Positions 18,716 through 27,761 of a stretch of 64,000 bases of DNA are shown here, piece after piece. The notes under the pieces are model-generated. The model was given only the letters and a program-made list of their open reading frames with translations. It made no database searches and was not told the DNA's origin. This DNA comes from Hyphomonas adhaerens MHS-3. GTDB taxonomy: Bacteria; Pseudomonadota; Alphaproteobacteria; Caulobacterales; Hyphomonadaceae. Both the position numbers and the translations under genes were made by a program. Position 1 is the stretch's first letter; each line of letters opens with the position of its first letter. Where the stretch lies: contig NZ_ARYH01000001.1 in the NCBI RefSeq assembly GCF_000685235.1, positions 1,364,001 to 1,428,000 of the forward strand. The letters run 5' to 3'.

Positions 18716-19753
18716 ATGAGTGAGTCGCAATTCTACACGTTCATTACCGGCGGGGTCTCATTGATGATCGCCGCCGGACTGCTGGTTGCCTGGCATCTCT
18801 GGCGCATGCGCGAAGAGCATCAGGCGGGCATCGTGTCGGCCCTGGACGGAATAAGCCACGAATTGAGGATCAATCTCCAGCGCTTCGTTTCGGAGCTGGG
18901 GCAGATCCACGCCATTCAGGAGGCCGGGCCGGATCTCCTGCTGCCGGTGCGCCACCCGCAGCTGGACGGCGTCAACGCCTCGATGATCCGCGCCAACCGC
19001 AATGCCCTGGCCGTAATCGGCAACACCTATCAGGAGCTTGAGGCCCGCAAGATGGCGCTGCGTGCCGCGCTGGCCCAGAGACGCGACCCGGTCGATTCCA
19101 TGGATGATGCGATGGACGCCACGATCAACGGCATCGCGACACTCTATATGTGGGAAGTCCATGGCGGCGCCCGGCCGTCAGAAGTCGGCCGCGTCCGCTC
19201 ATGGGACGTACGCGACTGGATGAAGGGGCATAATTTCAGCCAGCAATCGCTGCCCGGCCTGTACCTTCGCGATGAAGTGGTTGAGCGTCTGCGCGCCTAC
19301 GGCCTGCATCTCACGCCGCGGCCTCTGACCCATACGGCCCACGAATACTATTCCATGCAGTATGACCGGAAAGCCGATGTCCATGCGCCCTTCGGGCGGC
19401 GCAAGACACCGGAACAACTGGAAGAGGCTGCCCGCAAGGCCGAGGAAAAGGCTGCGAAGAAGGCCGCCAAGCAGGCTGAGAAAGAGGCCCGCAAAGCGGC
19501 CAAGGCTGCGGAAAAGGCTGAAAAGGAAGCCGCTGCGCAGGCTGAGCAAGACGCAAAGACGGCCGCCTCGCTTGCTGCCGCAGATACCCTCACCGACGAG
19601 AGCCCGGCCTTTGCAGATCAGCCTGCCGACGACACTTATGAAGAAGGCCAGGTCTTCCAGTCATCCGGGGACGAACCGTCCGACATGACGGATGAGGATG
19701 ATGATGAGCTGGGCATGCTGGAAGATGCCGAGTCGAACACGCGGCCGAACTAG
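18716..19753 (+). CDS. membrane-anchored coiled-coil protein of unknown function
   Basis: The 345-residue protein has one N-terminal membrane helix (residues 8-29), a mainly helical middle region with the aromatic patch YMWEVHGG near residue 145, then a Lys/Ala/Glu-rich coiled coil (about 228-285) and a strongly acidic tail (about 290-345). A GGAGGGGAG ribosome site lies 6 bp upstream of the ATG. No catalytic motif is seen. The composition suggests a cytoplasmic scaffold tethered to the membrane. It lies 69 bp after mtnP and converges on the HerA-like ATPase gene. Confidence 0.65.
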   Translation: MSESQFYTFITGGVSLMIAAGLLVAWHLWRMREEHQAGIVSALDGISHELRINLQRFVSELGQIHAIQEAGPDLLLPVRHPQLDGVNASMIRANRNALAVIGNTYQELEARKMALRAALAQRRDPVDSMDDAMDATINGIATLYMWEVHGGARPSEVGRVRSWDVRDWMKGHNFSQQSLPGLYLRDEVVERLRAYGLHLTPRPLTHTAHEYYSMQYDRKADVHAPFGRRKTPEQLEEAARKAEEKAAKKAAKQAEKEARKAAKAAEKAEKEAAAQAEQDAKTAASLAAADTLTDESPAFADQPADDTYEEGQVFQSSGDEPSDMTDEDDDELGMLEDAESNTRPN

Positions 19754-19758
19754 CGCCC

Positions 19759-19795
19759 CTGGTAACAGGCTTACCTGACAGGCCTGTCTGACCAG
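19759..19795. repeat. nested palindrome in the convergent intergenic spacer
   Basis: The 47-bp spacer between two converging genes holds the 12-bp palindrome GACAGGCCTGTC (19777-19788), flanked by CTGGT (19759-19763) and ACCAG (19791-19795). It may act as a bidirectional transcription stop although no T run follows. Confidence 0.35.
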
Positions 19796-19800
19796 TCGGG

Positions 19801-21333
19801 TCAGCGGCGTTTCATGCTGCCCAGAATGCCACGAAGAATATAGCGGGTGAATTCGCGGGCCGCCGAACGGGCCGCCTGATTGCCGGCCTTTTGCAGCGGA
19901 GACATGCGGCGGGAGCGGCTCGACCGTGTCTTCTTTGCCCGGGCTTTCTTTTTGGCCAGCTCTTTTGCGGCCTTTTCTTCCTCTTTGGCGAGGCGCTCGG
20001 CTTCCTTTTCAGCTTTGGCTTCCTTGGCTTCAAGGATTTCATAGGCTGACTGCCGGTCGACGATGCCTTCATATTTCCCGGCAATGGGGCTTTCGTTGAT
20101 CACCTTCTTGCGTTCGGCATCTTCCGCCGGACCGAGCCGCGAGGCAGGCGGGCGGACCACCGTGTGCTGAACGACGCTCGGGGCGCCTTTGGTATCCAGC
20201 GTCGAAACGAGCGCTTCACCAACGCCGAGCGTGGTAATCACTTCCTCCGTGTCGAAGGCCGGGTTCGGGCGGAAGGAATCGGCCGCGGCCCGAACCCCTT
20301 TGCGTTCGGCCGGCGTGTAGGCGCGCAGGGCGTGCTGGAACCGGTTGCCCAGCTGGGCGAGCACGCTTTCCGGCAGGTCGCGCGGGTTCTGTGTCACGAA
20401 GAAAACACCGACGCCTTTCGAGCGGATGAGGCGCACGACCTGTTCGATCTTCTGCAGCAGGGCAGAGGGCGTATCGTCGAACAGGAGGTGGGCTTCGTCG
20501 AAGAAGAAGACGAGCTTGGGCTTGTCCGGGTCGCCGACTTCCGGAAGCTGCTCGAACAGTTCCGACAAGAGCCAGAGCAGGAAGGTGGAGTAGAGTTTGG
20601 GGCTGTTGATGAGGCGGGTTGAATCCAGCACGCTGACGATGCCGCGGCCGTCTGTCGTTGTCCGCATCATGTCCGGCAGTTCCAGGGCAGGCTCCCCGAA
20701 GAAATGCTCGGCCCCTTCGCGTTCCATGACCAGCAGGTTGCGCTGCAGGGCGCCGAGCGAGGCCGAGGCGATGTTGCCGTATTCCTTGCTCAGCTCGTCG
20801 CGGATTTCCTTGTCGCCCATATGGGCGAGCAGTTTGCGGAGGTCTTTGAGGTCCAGCAGCAGGAGGCCGTTGTCGTCAGCATATTCGAACGCGATGTTCA
20901 GCACGCCTTCCTGTGCATCGGTCAGCCCCATCAGGCGCGACAGCAAGAGCGGGCCCATTTCCGAAATGGTCGTGCGGACAGGGTGGCCTTTCTCGCCGAA
21001 CAGGTCCCAGAAAATCGTCGGTGCGCCGGAATAGGAATAGTCGGCCAGGCCGATCTTCTCAGCGCGGGAGACGAGTTTCGGGTGCAGCGGGTGTTTTTCG
21101 CTGCCCGGCACGCAGATGCCCGACAGGTCGCCTTTCACATCGGCGCAGAACACCGGGACGCCGGCATCGGAAAAGCCCTGGGCGAGAATCTGGAGCGTCA
21201 CAGTCTTGCCGGTGCCCGTCGCGCCAGCGACAAGGCCATGCCGGTTGGCGATCTTCAGCAGCAATTCCTGCGCGACATCCGGTTTGCCTGTCCCGTTCGC
21301 GTCCGCACCGCCGATGAAAATGGAGTCTGCCAT
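19801..21333 (-). CDS. HerA-like ATPase (DUF853, YjgR type)
   Basis: The 510-residue protein is an ATPase of the HerA/FtsK-related DUF853 family. Walker A is GATGTGKT at residues 37-44. Walker B is [14 protein letters not shown] near 262-275, followed by the sensor stretch [12 protein letters not shown]. The C-terminal third contains a highly charged Lys/Glu/Ala segment (about 430-465) and ends in basic residues. The cellular role is unresolved; HerA homologues handle DNA ends, and YjgR is only partly studied. No NurA-type nuclease neighbours it, so the link to DNA repair is not supported by context. Confidence 0.87.
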   Translation of the reverse strand: MADSIFIGGADANGTGKPDVAQELLLKIANRHGLVAGATGTGKTVTLQILAQGFSDAGVPVFCADVKGDLSGICVPGSEKHPLHPKLVSRAEKIGLADYSYSGAPTIFWDLFGEKGHPVRTTISEMGPLLLSRLMGLTDAQEGVLNIAFEYADDNGLLLLDLKDLRKLLAHMGDKEIRDELSKEYGNIASASLGALQRNLLVMEREGAEHFFGEPALELPDMMRTTTDGRGIVSVLDSTRLINSPKLYSTFLLWLLSELFEQLPEVGDPDKPKLVFFFDEAHLLFDDTPSALLQKIEQVVRLIRSKGVGVFFVTQNPRDLPESVLAQLGNRFQHALRAYTPAERKGVRAAADSFRPNPAFDTEEVITTLGVGEALVSTLDTKGAPSVVQHTVVRPPASRLGPAEDAERKKVINESPIAGKYEGIVDRQSAYEILEAKEAKAEKEAERLAKEEEKAAKELAKKKARAKKTRSSRSRRMSPLQKAGNQAARSAAREFTRYILRGILGSMKRR

Positions 21334-21485
21334 GAATGCCCCGCCTCTTTTGTTCCAGCCGGGACGCTAGAGAATTCATCGGATTCGGCAAGGCCCGGGG
21401 TGTAAAGGCACTGGCGGACGGCGCCCTGCTTGACGCCGGGCAGGGCTGGCGCCACGCTTGCCACAGGCAGAAGAGGGAACCGGAT

Positions 21486-22607
21486 ATGAGCCGCGCCGCC
21501 ACAACCGGGATCTGGATCATCGCGACGGGTGTCATCATCGCGTTCCTTTACTGGACACGCGCCATCCTTGCGCCGTTTGCGCTGGCGGTTTTCCTGTTCC
21601 TGACCATCGAGGGCTTCGCCACGATGATCGACAACTGGACCCGCTTCCTGAAGATCGGCCACGCCCGGATCATCGCGATCCTGCTGGTCCTGGGCGGCTT
21701 TATCGGGTTCATCGGACTTATGGCCAACGGCATTGCCGAGTTCGGGCGCGATGCGGGCGAGTATGAAAACAAGATCAATGGCCTGATCCAGGAGGCCTAT
21801 GATGTGGTCCATATGACCGGCGCGCCGACGCTGCAGGAATTGCTGTTCAATGAGACCGGCCAGCGCTTCTTCGCCACCATCGCGAATGCCACCGGCGACT
21901 TGTCCGGCGATGTCGTGCTGATCCTGATCTATGTTGCGTTCCTGTTCCTGGCGCAGTCCGGCTGGACGCGGAAGCTCGACAACATATTCCCGGAAGTCGA
22001 AGCACGGACACAGGTGCGCGAAGTGGGAGACGAGGCACGCCGCGGCATCGAGAGCTATCTGTGGACTCAGACGGTCATCTCGGCCCTCATCACAGTGCTC
22101 ACCTATTTTTCATTGCTGGCGCTGGGCGTGAAGAATGCCCTGTTCCTGTCAGCGCTGATTTTCGTGCTGAACTATATCCCCACGGTCGGGTCCATCGTTG
22201 CGGCTTTGGTGCCGCCGCTGTTCGCGCTGGTTCAGCCGAGCATGCCGGCCTGGGTGCCGGGCGTCCCGCCGCAGGACACTTATATCTATGCCGGTTTCGT
22301 TCTGGCGGTGGTCAGTTTCTGGCAATTCTCGATCGGCAATTTCATCCAGCCGCGCATGATGGGGGAATCGCTCAACCTGTCGTCGCTGGTCGTGCTGCTC
22401 GCACTGGCAGTCTGGGGTGTGGTTTGGGGCATCCCCGGCATGTTCCTGTCAGCCCCACTGACTGTGTTGATGATGGTATTGTTTGCGCAGTCCGACGGAA
22501 CGCGCTGGATCGCGATCCTTCTGTCTTCAGATGGCAACCCGCAGGGCAAGGGAGGGCTTCAGGGGGAGCGACTTACAGCGGACGCTGCACAAGATGGTGG
22601 AGCATGA
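21486..22607 (+). CDS. AI-2E family transporter
   Basis: The 373-residue integral membrane protein belongs to the AI-2 exporter/PerM family. It has two N-terminal helices (about 7-45), a third helix, a long periplasmic or cytoplasmic segment with the LDNIFPEVEARTQVREVG region, and the conserved C-terminal LNYIPTVGSIVAALVPP and GNFIQPRMMGESLNLSSLVVLLAL blocks. The ATG at 21486 follows a GAGGGA site; the longer frame would read through the divergent promoter region. Family members export diverse small molecules or Na+/Li+ ions, so the substrate is open. The gene is monocistronic, diverging from the HerA-like gene. Confidence 0.85.
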   Translation: MSRAATTGIWIIATGVIIAFLYWTRAILAPFALAVFLFLTIEGFATMIDNWTRFLKIGHARIIAILLVLGGFIGFIGLMANGIAEFGRDAGEYENKINGLIQEAYDVVHMTGAPTLQELLFNETGQRFFATIANATGDLSGDVVLILIYVAFLFLAQSGWTRKLDNIFPEVEARTQVREVGDEARRGIESYLWTQTVISALITVLTYFSLLALGVKNALFLSALIFVLNYIPTVGSIVAALVPPLFALVQPSMPAWVPGVPPQDTYIYAGFVLAVVSFWQFSIGNFIQPRMMGESLNLSSLVVLLALAVWGVVWGIPGMFLSAPLTVLMMVLFAQSDGTRWIAILLSSDGNPQGKGGLQGERLTADAAQDGGA

Positions 22608-22734
22608 GACCAATTCATGGCAATCCACAACTACACCGCGATATGAGTGACTCGGGCTGCTGGTATTTCAGGAATTTACAAGTGGACTGAAACGCATCTC
22701 TTGCGGATAAAATATTTGATACGAAATATGGAAT

Positions 22735-22817
22735 CAGGCCTCCGCGTGCGTCCCCCCACCCAGCCTGCGGATCAAGGCCTGTAGGGCCCGCCGGACACGT
22801 CCCCGTTCGGCGGGCCC
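22735..22817 (+). ncRNA. candidate structured RNA with two C-rich-loop hairpins upstream of gdh
   Basis: Within the 349-bp spacer before gdh there are two consecutive stem-loops. The first pairs CAGGCCT (22735-22741) with AGGCCTG (22775-22781) and CCGC with GCGG inside it, leaving a loop with a CCCCCC run. The second pairs 22784-22793 (GGGCCCGCCG) with the complementary 22808-22817, again with a CCCC-containing loop. No long T run follows. The rest of the spacer is AT-richer and shows no gene. This may be an sRNA, a gdh leader or a terminator for the upstream gene; I do not recognise a named family. Confidence 0.35.
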
Positions 22818-22956
22818 GTTCATTTCGGGAAGACATCCTGCTTCTCGCCAGTGCAGCACAGAAGTTTCATTTGAAGCGACAAAGTTGAAGCACTAGGTGA
22901 CCCGCGTTAAACCGAACCGTCACCGAATCCTTCCTTTCTCCGTGTGAGTCACTCTC

Positions 22957-25900
22957 ATGAACAATCAGACTGTTGCCGCCGATCCGCTTGATCAGGTGCT
23001 GACTCAGGTCAGCCTGGAATCTGGCAATGAGGACCTGAGCGGTCTCGAGCCGGCCGATATCGACACGCTGGCCCGGGGATTGTGGGCCTGGGCATCCGAA
23101 CTGCCGGCCGGCGAACAGGATGCGCGCATCCTTGCGGATGCGGAGGGCGCTTCGGGGCCCCTGGGCCGCAGTGTCCTGGAAACGGCCGGGCCGGATATGC
23201 CTTTCCTGGTCGATTCCCTGTTGGGGGAGTGTGCGGATCAGGGCTTTGAAGTGCGCACGCTGTTCCACCCGGTCGTCCGCCTGGCCGATGGCCGCATGAT
23301 GTCGGTGATCCAGATCCACCTGCCGCGCCTGACAGACCGGGAGGCTGAGCGCCTGCTTGAGGGGGCACGCCAGACGCTGAAAGACACAGCGGGCGCCGTT
23401 GCGGACTTCAAACAGATGAAGGAGCGGATGCGTCAGGAGATTCGCCGCCTGTCCCTTCTGGAGGAGCCGAAGCACGCCGATACGCATGAAGCCGTCGCGT
23501 TCCTTGAATGGCTGACGAAGAATCACTTCGTCTTCCTCGGCTGCCGCGAATACCGCTTCGAAACCGATGAGGAAGGCCGTGTCCTGGCCGAAGAACCCAT
23601 CATGATCGAGGGCAGCAATCTGGGCCTCCTGCGAGATGAGGACCTCAACGTCCTGTCGCGCGATGCAGAGCCTTTGGTTCTGACGCCTCAGATCGGTGAG
23701 TTGCTGGAAGAGCCGTTCCCGCTGATCGTGGCGAAGTCGACGCTGGTCAGCCGCATCCATCGCCGTGTCGCCTGTGACTATGTCGGTGTGAAACAGTACG
23801 ACCCGCAGGGGCGCGTGAACGGCGAGGTACGGTTCCTTGGCCTGTTTACCGCCGAAGCCTATGACGAGACTGCGCGGTCCATCCCGTTCATCCGGCGCCG
23901 TGTGCTGAAGGTCATTGCGTCCTCGGGGGCAATGCCCGGCGGGCATACGGAGAAGGCCATCGCCAACCTGCTGGAAACCTGGCCGCGCGACGAGCTGTTG
24001 CAGACCAGTTCGAAAACGCTGGTCCCGATGATCATGGGTGCCCTGCACCTGATCGGCCGCCCGCGCACGCGCCTGTTCCTGCGCCGGGACCAGTTTGACC
24101 GGTTCGTCTCGGCGATCGTTTATGTGCCGCGCGAGGCATATGACACGACGCTCCGGGAGCGGATCACGGAAACATTGGTGAAGGCCTATAATGGCCGGCT
24201 CACACGGTTCCAGCCCTATTTCGATACCGGGCCACTGGCGCGTGTCCACTTCCAGATCGCCATAGACCGGAACCATCCGGAACCGGATGTCGATGAACTT
24301 GAAGCGGAAATCACCCGGCTCGCCCGGACGTGGGACCAAGCCCTGCGCGATGCGATGGTGCAATCCGATTCCTACGGGACGGACGGGGAAGGGGCGCGCG
24401 CGTTCATCGGGGCCTTCAATGCGGCCTACCGCGAGGCGTTTTCGCCCGAAGAGGCGATGCGTGATGTTGCCATGATGGCGCGTCTCAGCGCCAGCGCTCC
24501 GATTGTGGCCCGGGCCTACCGGGCTGCCGATGAAGACCCGGACAAGATCCGCATGAAGATCTATTCCCGCAATGGCGCGATTCCGCTGTCGCGCTGTGTG
24601 CCGGTGTTCGAGAAGATGGGCCTGTTTGCGGCCTTTGAAACCGGGTTTCCCGTGCGGCCACGCGAAAAGCCGGCCTCCGATGCGCCGGATGTCTACTGGG
24701 TGCATGACCTTTCCATGCGGTCGGAAAGCGGCGCACCGATCGATCTGGAAGAAGTGGCGCACCGTCTCGAAGAGGCCTTCGTCGCCGTCTGGAGCGGCTA
24801 TGCGGAAAATGACGGGTTCAACCGCCTGATCCTGGTCGCGGGCACCACATGGCGCGAGGCTGCCCTCATCCGGACGCTCTGTGCCTATCGCCGTCAGACC
24901 GGCCTGGACCAGCCGCAGGATGTTCAGGAGGCCGCTCTGGCCCGCTATCCGGCCATGACGGGCCTGTTGATCGAACTCTTCACCTGCCGCTTCGACCCGT
25001 CGCAGGATCTCAGCCTGCGCCAACGCGAAGACGCCTGCCGGGAAATCTGTGACAAGATCGAAGTCAGCCTGCGGGATGTGTCCGCCCTGGCAGACGATCA
25101 GGTTCTGCGCCGCCTGACGGATCTGATCCTGGGGGTGCAGCGGAGCAATTTCTATCAGACAGCCGCGGATGGCGGCCCGCACAGTTTCGTCAGCCTGAAG
25201 ATCGCAAGCCGTGTGTTGCGCGACGTGCCGGAGCCCAAACCGTTCCGCGAAATCTTCATGTCCAGTCCGAAAGTCGAAGGCGTTCACATCCGGTTCGGAC
25301 CGGTTGCGCGCGGCGGCTTGCGCTGGTCGGACCGGGCGGCGGACTACCGCACCGAAGTTCTGGGTCTGGTGAAGGCGCAGCAGGTGAAGAATGCGGTGAT
25401 TGTGCCTGTCGGCTCCAAAGGGGGCTTTTATCCCAAGCAATTGCCCGACAGGTCAGACCGCAACGCCTGGTTCGAGGCCGGGCGGGACGCCTACAAGGAG
25501 TTCATCGCGGCCTTGCTGGAACTGACAGACAATCTGGTCGATGGCGAAGTCACCCACCCGCCCGATACGGTTGTGTGGGATGGAGAGGATCCGTACCTCG
25601 TCGTTGCCGCAGACAAGGGCACCGCGACCTTTTCCGATACCGCCAACGCCATCAGCCTTGAAAAAGGCCACTGGCTGGGTGACGCGTTCGCCTCCGGCGG
25701 GTCGGCCGGGTATGACCACAAGAAGATGGGCATCACGGCGCGCGGCGCCTGGGAGGCGGTCAAGCGGCACTTCCGCGAAATGGGAAAGGACATCCAGTCC
25801 GACCCCTTCACCGTGATCGGTGTCGGCGACATGAGCGGCGACGTGTTCGGCAATGGCATGCTGCTGTCGCCGGAAATCCGCCTCGTGGCGGCGTTCAATC

Positions 25901-27684
25901 ACATGCATGTCTTTGTCGATCCGGACCCGGTCGATTCCGCGAAGAACCTTGCCGAGCGCCAGCGCCTGTTCGACCTGCCGCAATCGAGCTGGGAAGACTA
26001 TGACACCAGCCTGATCTCCAAAGGCGGCGGTATATTTGCACGGTCGGCCAAGTCGATCGAACTGAGCGACGAGATCAAGACGCTGACCGGCCTGAGTGCG
26101 GAAACGGTCACGCCGGACCAGTTGATCAATGCCTTGCTGAAGTCCAAGGCGGACCTGCTCTGGTTTGGCGGTATCGGCACCTATGTGAAGGCCGATAATG
26201 AAACCAATGGCGAAGTGGGCGACCGCGCCAATGATGCCATCCGGATCGGCGCTCACCAGCTGCGTGTGAAAGTCGTCGGGGAGGGGGCCAATCTGGGGCT
26301 CACCCAAGCCGCCCGGATCGAGTTTGCCCTGTCGGGTGGACGGATCAATACCGACGCCATCGACAATTCGGCCGGCGTCGATTCCTCGGACCACGAAGTG
26401 AACATCAAGATTCTCGCGGCGGAAGCGATCCGCCTTGGCAATCTGGAGGAAGACAGCCGGAATGACCTGCTGGCGAGCATGACAGATGATGTGGCGCACC
26501 ATGTTCTGCGCCACAATTACGATCAGACCGCCGCGCTCACCCTGGCCGAGGCAACGGCGAAGCAGGACCATGAGGCGCTGGAGCGATTGATGGTGCACCT
26601 GGAAAGCCGGGGCGTGCTGGACCGAGCACTGGAAGGTCTGCCCGATACCGGCCACATGAAAGTGCGGGCCGAGCACGGGCAGGGGCTGAGCCGTCCGGAG
26701 CTGGCCGTGCTGCTGGCCTGGTCGAAGATCACCCTGTTCGACGATCTCGTTGCATCCGACTTGCCGGACGATCCGTATCTGGAAAGTGTGTTGAGGGCCT
26801 ATTTCCCGAGCCCGATCGACTCCTATGGCGAGGCAATGGACAATCACCGCCTGAAGCGGGAGATCATTGCCACGGTGCTGGCAAACCGGTCCCTGGACAT
26901 GGGCGGGGCGATCCCGGTCTTCCGCCTGCGGGAGATGACAGACACCACCGACATGGCCGCCATCGTACGCGGTCTGGAGGCGGCCCGCGTCGTGCTGGAC
27001 TTCGAAGGTTTCCAGCGTGAGGTCGATGCCCTCGACAATGTCGTCCATGCGGATGTGCAGACCGATCTGCGGCTGCTGGCGGCGCAGGCCGTGAGCACCG
27101 CTGCGGCGTGGTTCGTGACGACCATGCCGAAGGGCACATTGCAGGAACTTGTCGACGCAACCCACGCGCCGCTGAACGAGTTCAAGGCGGCCCTTGCGGA
27201 CATCCACACGCATTTCCCTGCCGCGCAAATCGAGCGGTCGACCCGCACCCTGATGCGGCGCGGTGCACCGGAAGAACTGGCGCGCTGGGCGTCTGCCATG
27301 GGGATTTTCGCCCAGGGGCTCGTCGTCGTGGACCTTGCCAGCTCCACGGGCAAGAAAGTGCCCGAGGCGGGCGAATGTTTCTTCCAGATCGGTGAGGCCC
27401 TGCGCCTCGACCGCCTGCGTGTCACAGCGCTGGACGGCCTCTCCAAGGCAGGGTTCTGGGATCGCGTTGCGGGACGCCGCCTGATCGTCGAACTGGTCCA
27501 GACCCAGGCGGATGCCGCCCGCGATGCCCTCGCGGTTGGCGGGGCAGGGCCGTGGCTTTCCCATCACCAGGATGGCCGCAAGGACCTGCTGGCGACGCTG
27601 GCAGAGCTCGGCAAGGAAAAGGCCTGGAGCTTTGCGAAGTTTGCGCTGGCCGCCGATGCGGTGCGCCATTTCATGAAGCGTTAG
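22957..27684 (+). CDS. NAD-specific glutamate dehydrogenase (large, about 180 kDa)
   Basis: The 1575-residue enzyme belongs to the large bacterial NAD-GDH family (GDH-180 class), which oxidatively deaminates glutamate to 2-oxoglutarate and ammonia. N-terminal ACT-like domains span roughly residues 30-450. The catalytic and Rossmann domains follow, with GGLRWSDRAADYRTEVLGL and GSKGGFYPKQLP near 785-825 and GVGDMSGDVFGNGMLLS around 950. A helical C-terminal domain completes the protein. Length is standard for alphaproteobacteria. It makes 2-oxoglutarate available to the sucAB enzymes encoded in the same window. It is monocistronic with a strong terminator 22 bp after the stop. Confidence 0.94.
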   Translation: MNNQTVAADPLDQVLTQVSLESGNEDLSGLEPADIDTLARGLWAWASELPAGEQDARILADAEGASGPLGRSVLETAGPDMPFLVDSLLGECADQGFEVRTLFHPVVRLADGRMMSVIQIHLPRLTDREAERLLEGARQTLKDTAGAVADFKQMKERMRQEIRRLSLLEEPKHADTHEAVAFLEWLTKNHFVFLGCREYRFETDEEGRVLAEEPIMIEGSNLGLLRDEDLNVLSRDAEPLVLTPQIGELLEEPFPLIVAKSTLVSRIHRRVACDYVGVKQYDPQGRVNGEVRFLGLFTAEAYDETARSIPFIRRRVLKVIASSGAMPGGHTEKAIANLLETWPRDELLQTSSKTLVPMIMGALHLIGRPRTRLFLRRDQFDRFVSAIVYVPREAYDTTLRERITETLVKAYNGRLTRFQPYFDTGPLARVHFQIAIDRNHPEPDVDELEAEITRLARTWDQALRDAMVQSDSYGTDGEGARAFIGAFNAAYREAFSPEEAMRDVAMMARLSASAPIVARAYRAADEDPDKIRMKIYSRNGAIPLSRCVPVFEKMGLFAAFETGFPVRPREKPASDAPDVYWVHDLSMRSESGAPIDLEEVAHRLEEAFVAVWSGYAENDGFNRLILVAGTTWREAALIRTLCAYRRQTGLDQPQDVQEAALARYPAMTGLLIELFTCRFDPSQDLSLRQREDACREICDKIEVSLRDVSALADDQVLRRLTDLILGVQRSNFYQTAADGGPHSFVSLKIASRVLRDVPEPKPFREIFMSSPKVEGVHIRFGPVARGGLRWSDRAADYRTEVLGLVKAQQVKNAVIVPVGSKGGFYPKQLPDRSDRNAWFEAGRDAYKEFIAALLELTDNLVDGEVTHPPDTVVWDGEDPYLVVAADKGTATFSDTANAISLEKGHWLGDAFASGGSAGYDHKKMGITARGAWEAVKRHFREMGKDIQSDPFTVIGVGDMSGDVFGNGMLLSPEIRLVAAFNHMHVFVDPDPVDSAKNLAERQRLFDLPQSSWEDYDTSLISKGGGIFARSAKSIELSDEIKTLTGLSAETVTPDQLINALLKSKADLLWFGGIGTYVKADNETNGEVGDRANDAIRIGAHQLRVKVVGEGANLGLTQAARIEFALSGGRINTDAIDNSAGVDSSDHEVNIKILAAEAIRLGNLEEDSRNDLLASMTDDVAHHVLRHNYDQTAALTLAEATAKQDHEALERLMVHLESRGVLDRALEGLPDTGHMKVRAEHGQGLSRPELAVLLAWSKITLFDDLVASDLPDDPYLESVLRAYFPSPIDSYGEAMDNHRLKREIIATVLANRSLDMGGAIPVFRLREMTDTTDMAAIVRGLEAARVVLDFEGFQREVDALDNVVHADVQTDLRLLAAQAVSTAAAWFVTTMPKGTLQELVDATHAPLNEFKAALADIHTHFPAAQIERSTRTLMRRGAPEELARWASAMGIFAQGLVVVDLASSTGKKVPEAGECFFQIGEALRLDRLRVTALDGLSKAGFWDRVAGRRLIVELVQTQADAARDALAVGGAGPWLSHHQDGRKDLLATLAELGKEKAWSFAKFALAADAVRHFMKR

Positions 27685-27705
27685 ACGTATTCACCACGCG
27701 AAATG

Positions 27706-27742
27706 AAAAGTCCCGCACCCGGCCACCGGGTGCGGGACTTTT
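27706..27742. terminator. bidirectional terminator between gdh and the M1 peptidase
   Basis: A perfect 17-bp stem, AAAAGTCCCGCACCCGG (27706-27722) with its complement at 27726-27742, and a 3-nt loop give T runs on both strands. It serves the two converging genes. Confidence 0.93.
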
Positions 27743-27761
27743 GTATGTGGGCGTCAGATGA

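Noticed and set aside
22608..22956. Known RNA genes (6S, RNase P, SRP or tmRNA) in the largest spacer
   Set aside because: None of their conserved sequence blocks is visible; only the two hairpins recorded as a candidate remain.
22867..27669. Two very long minus-strand frames opposite glutamate dehydrogenase
   Set aside because: They lie opposite an intact 1575-residue enzyme, have no ribosome sites and read as Arg/His/Pro-rich translations typical of shadow frames.
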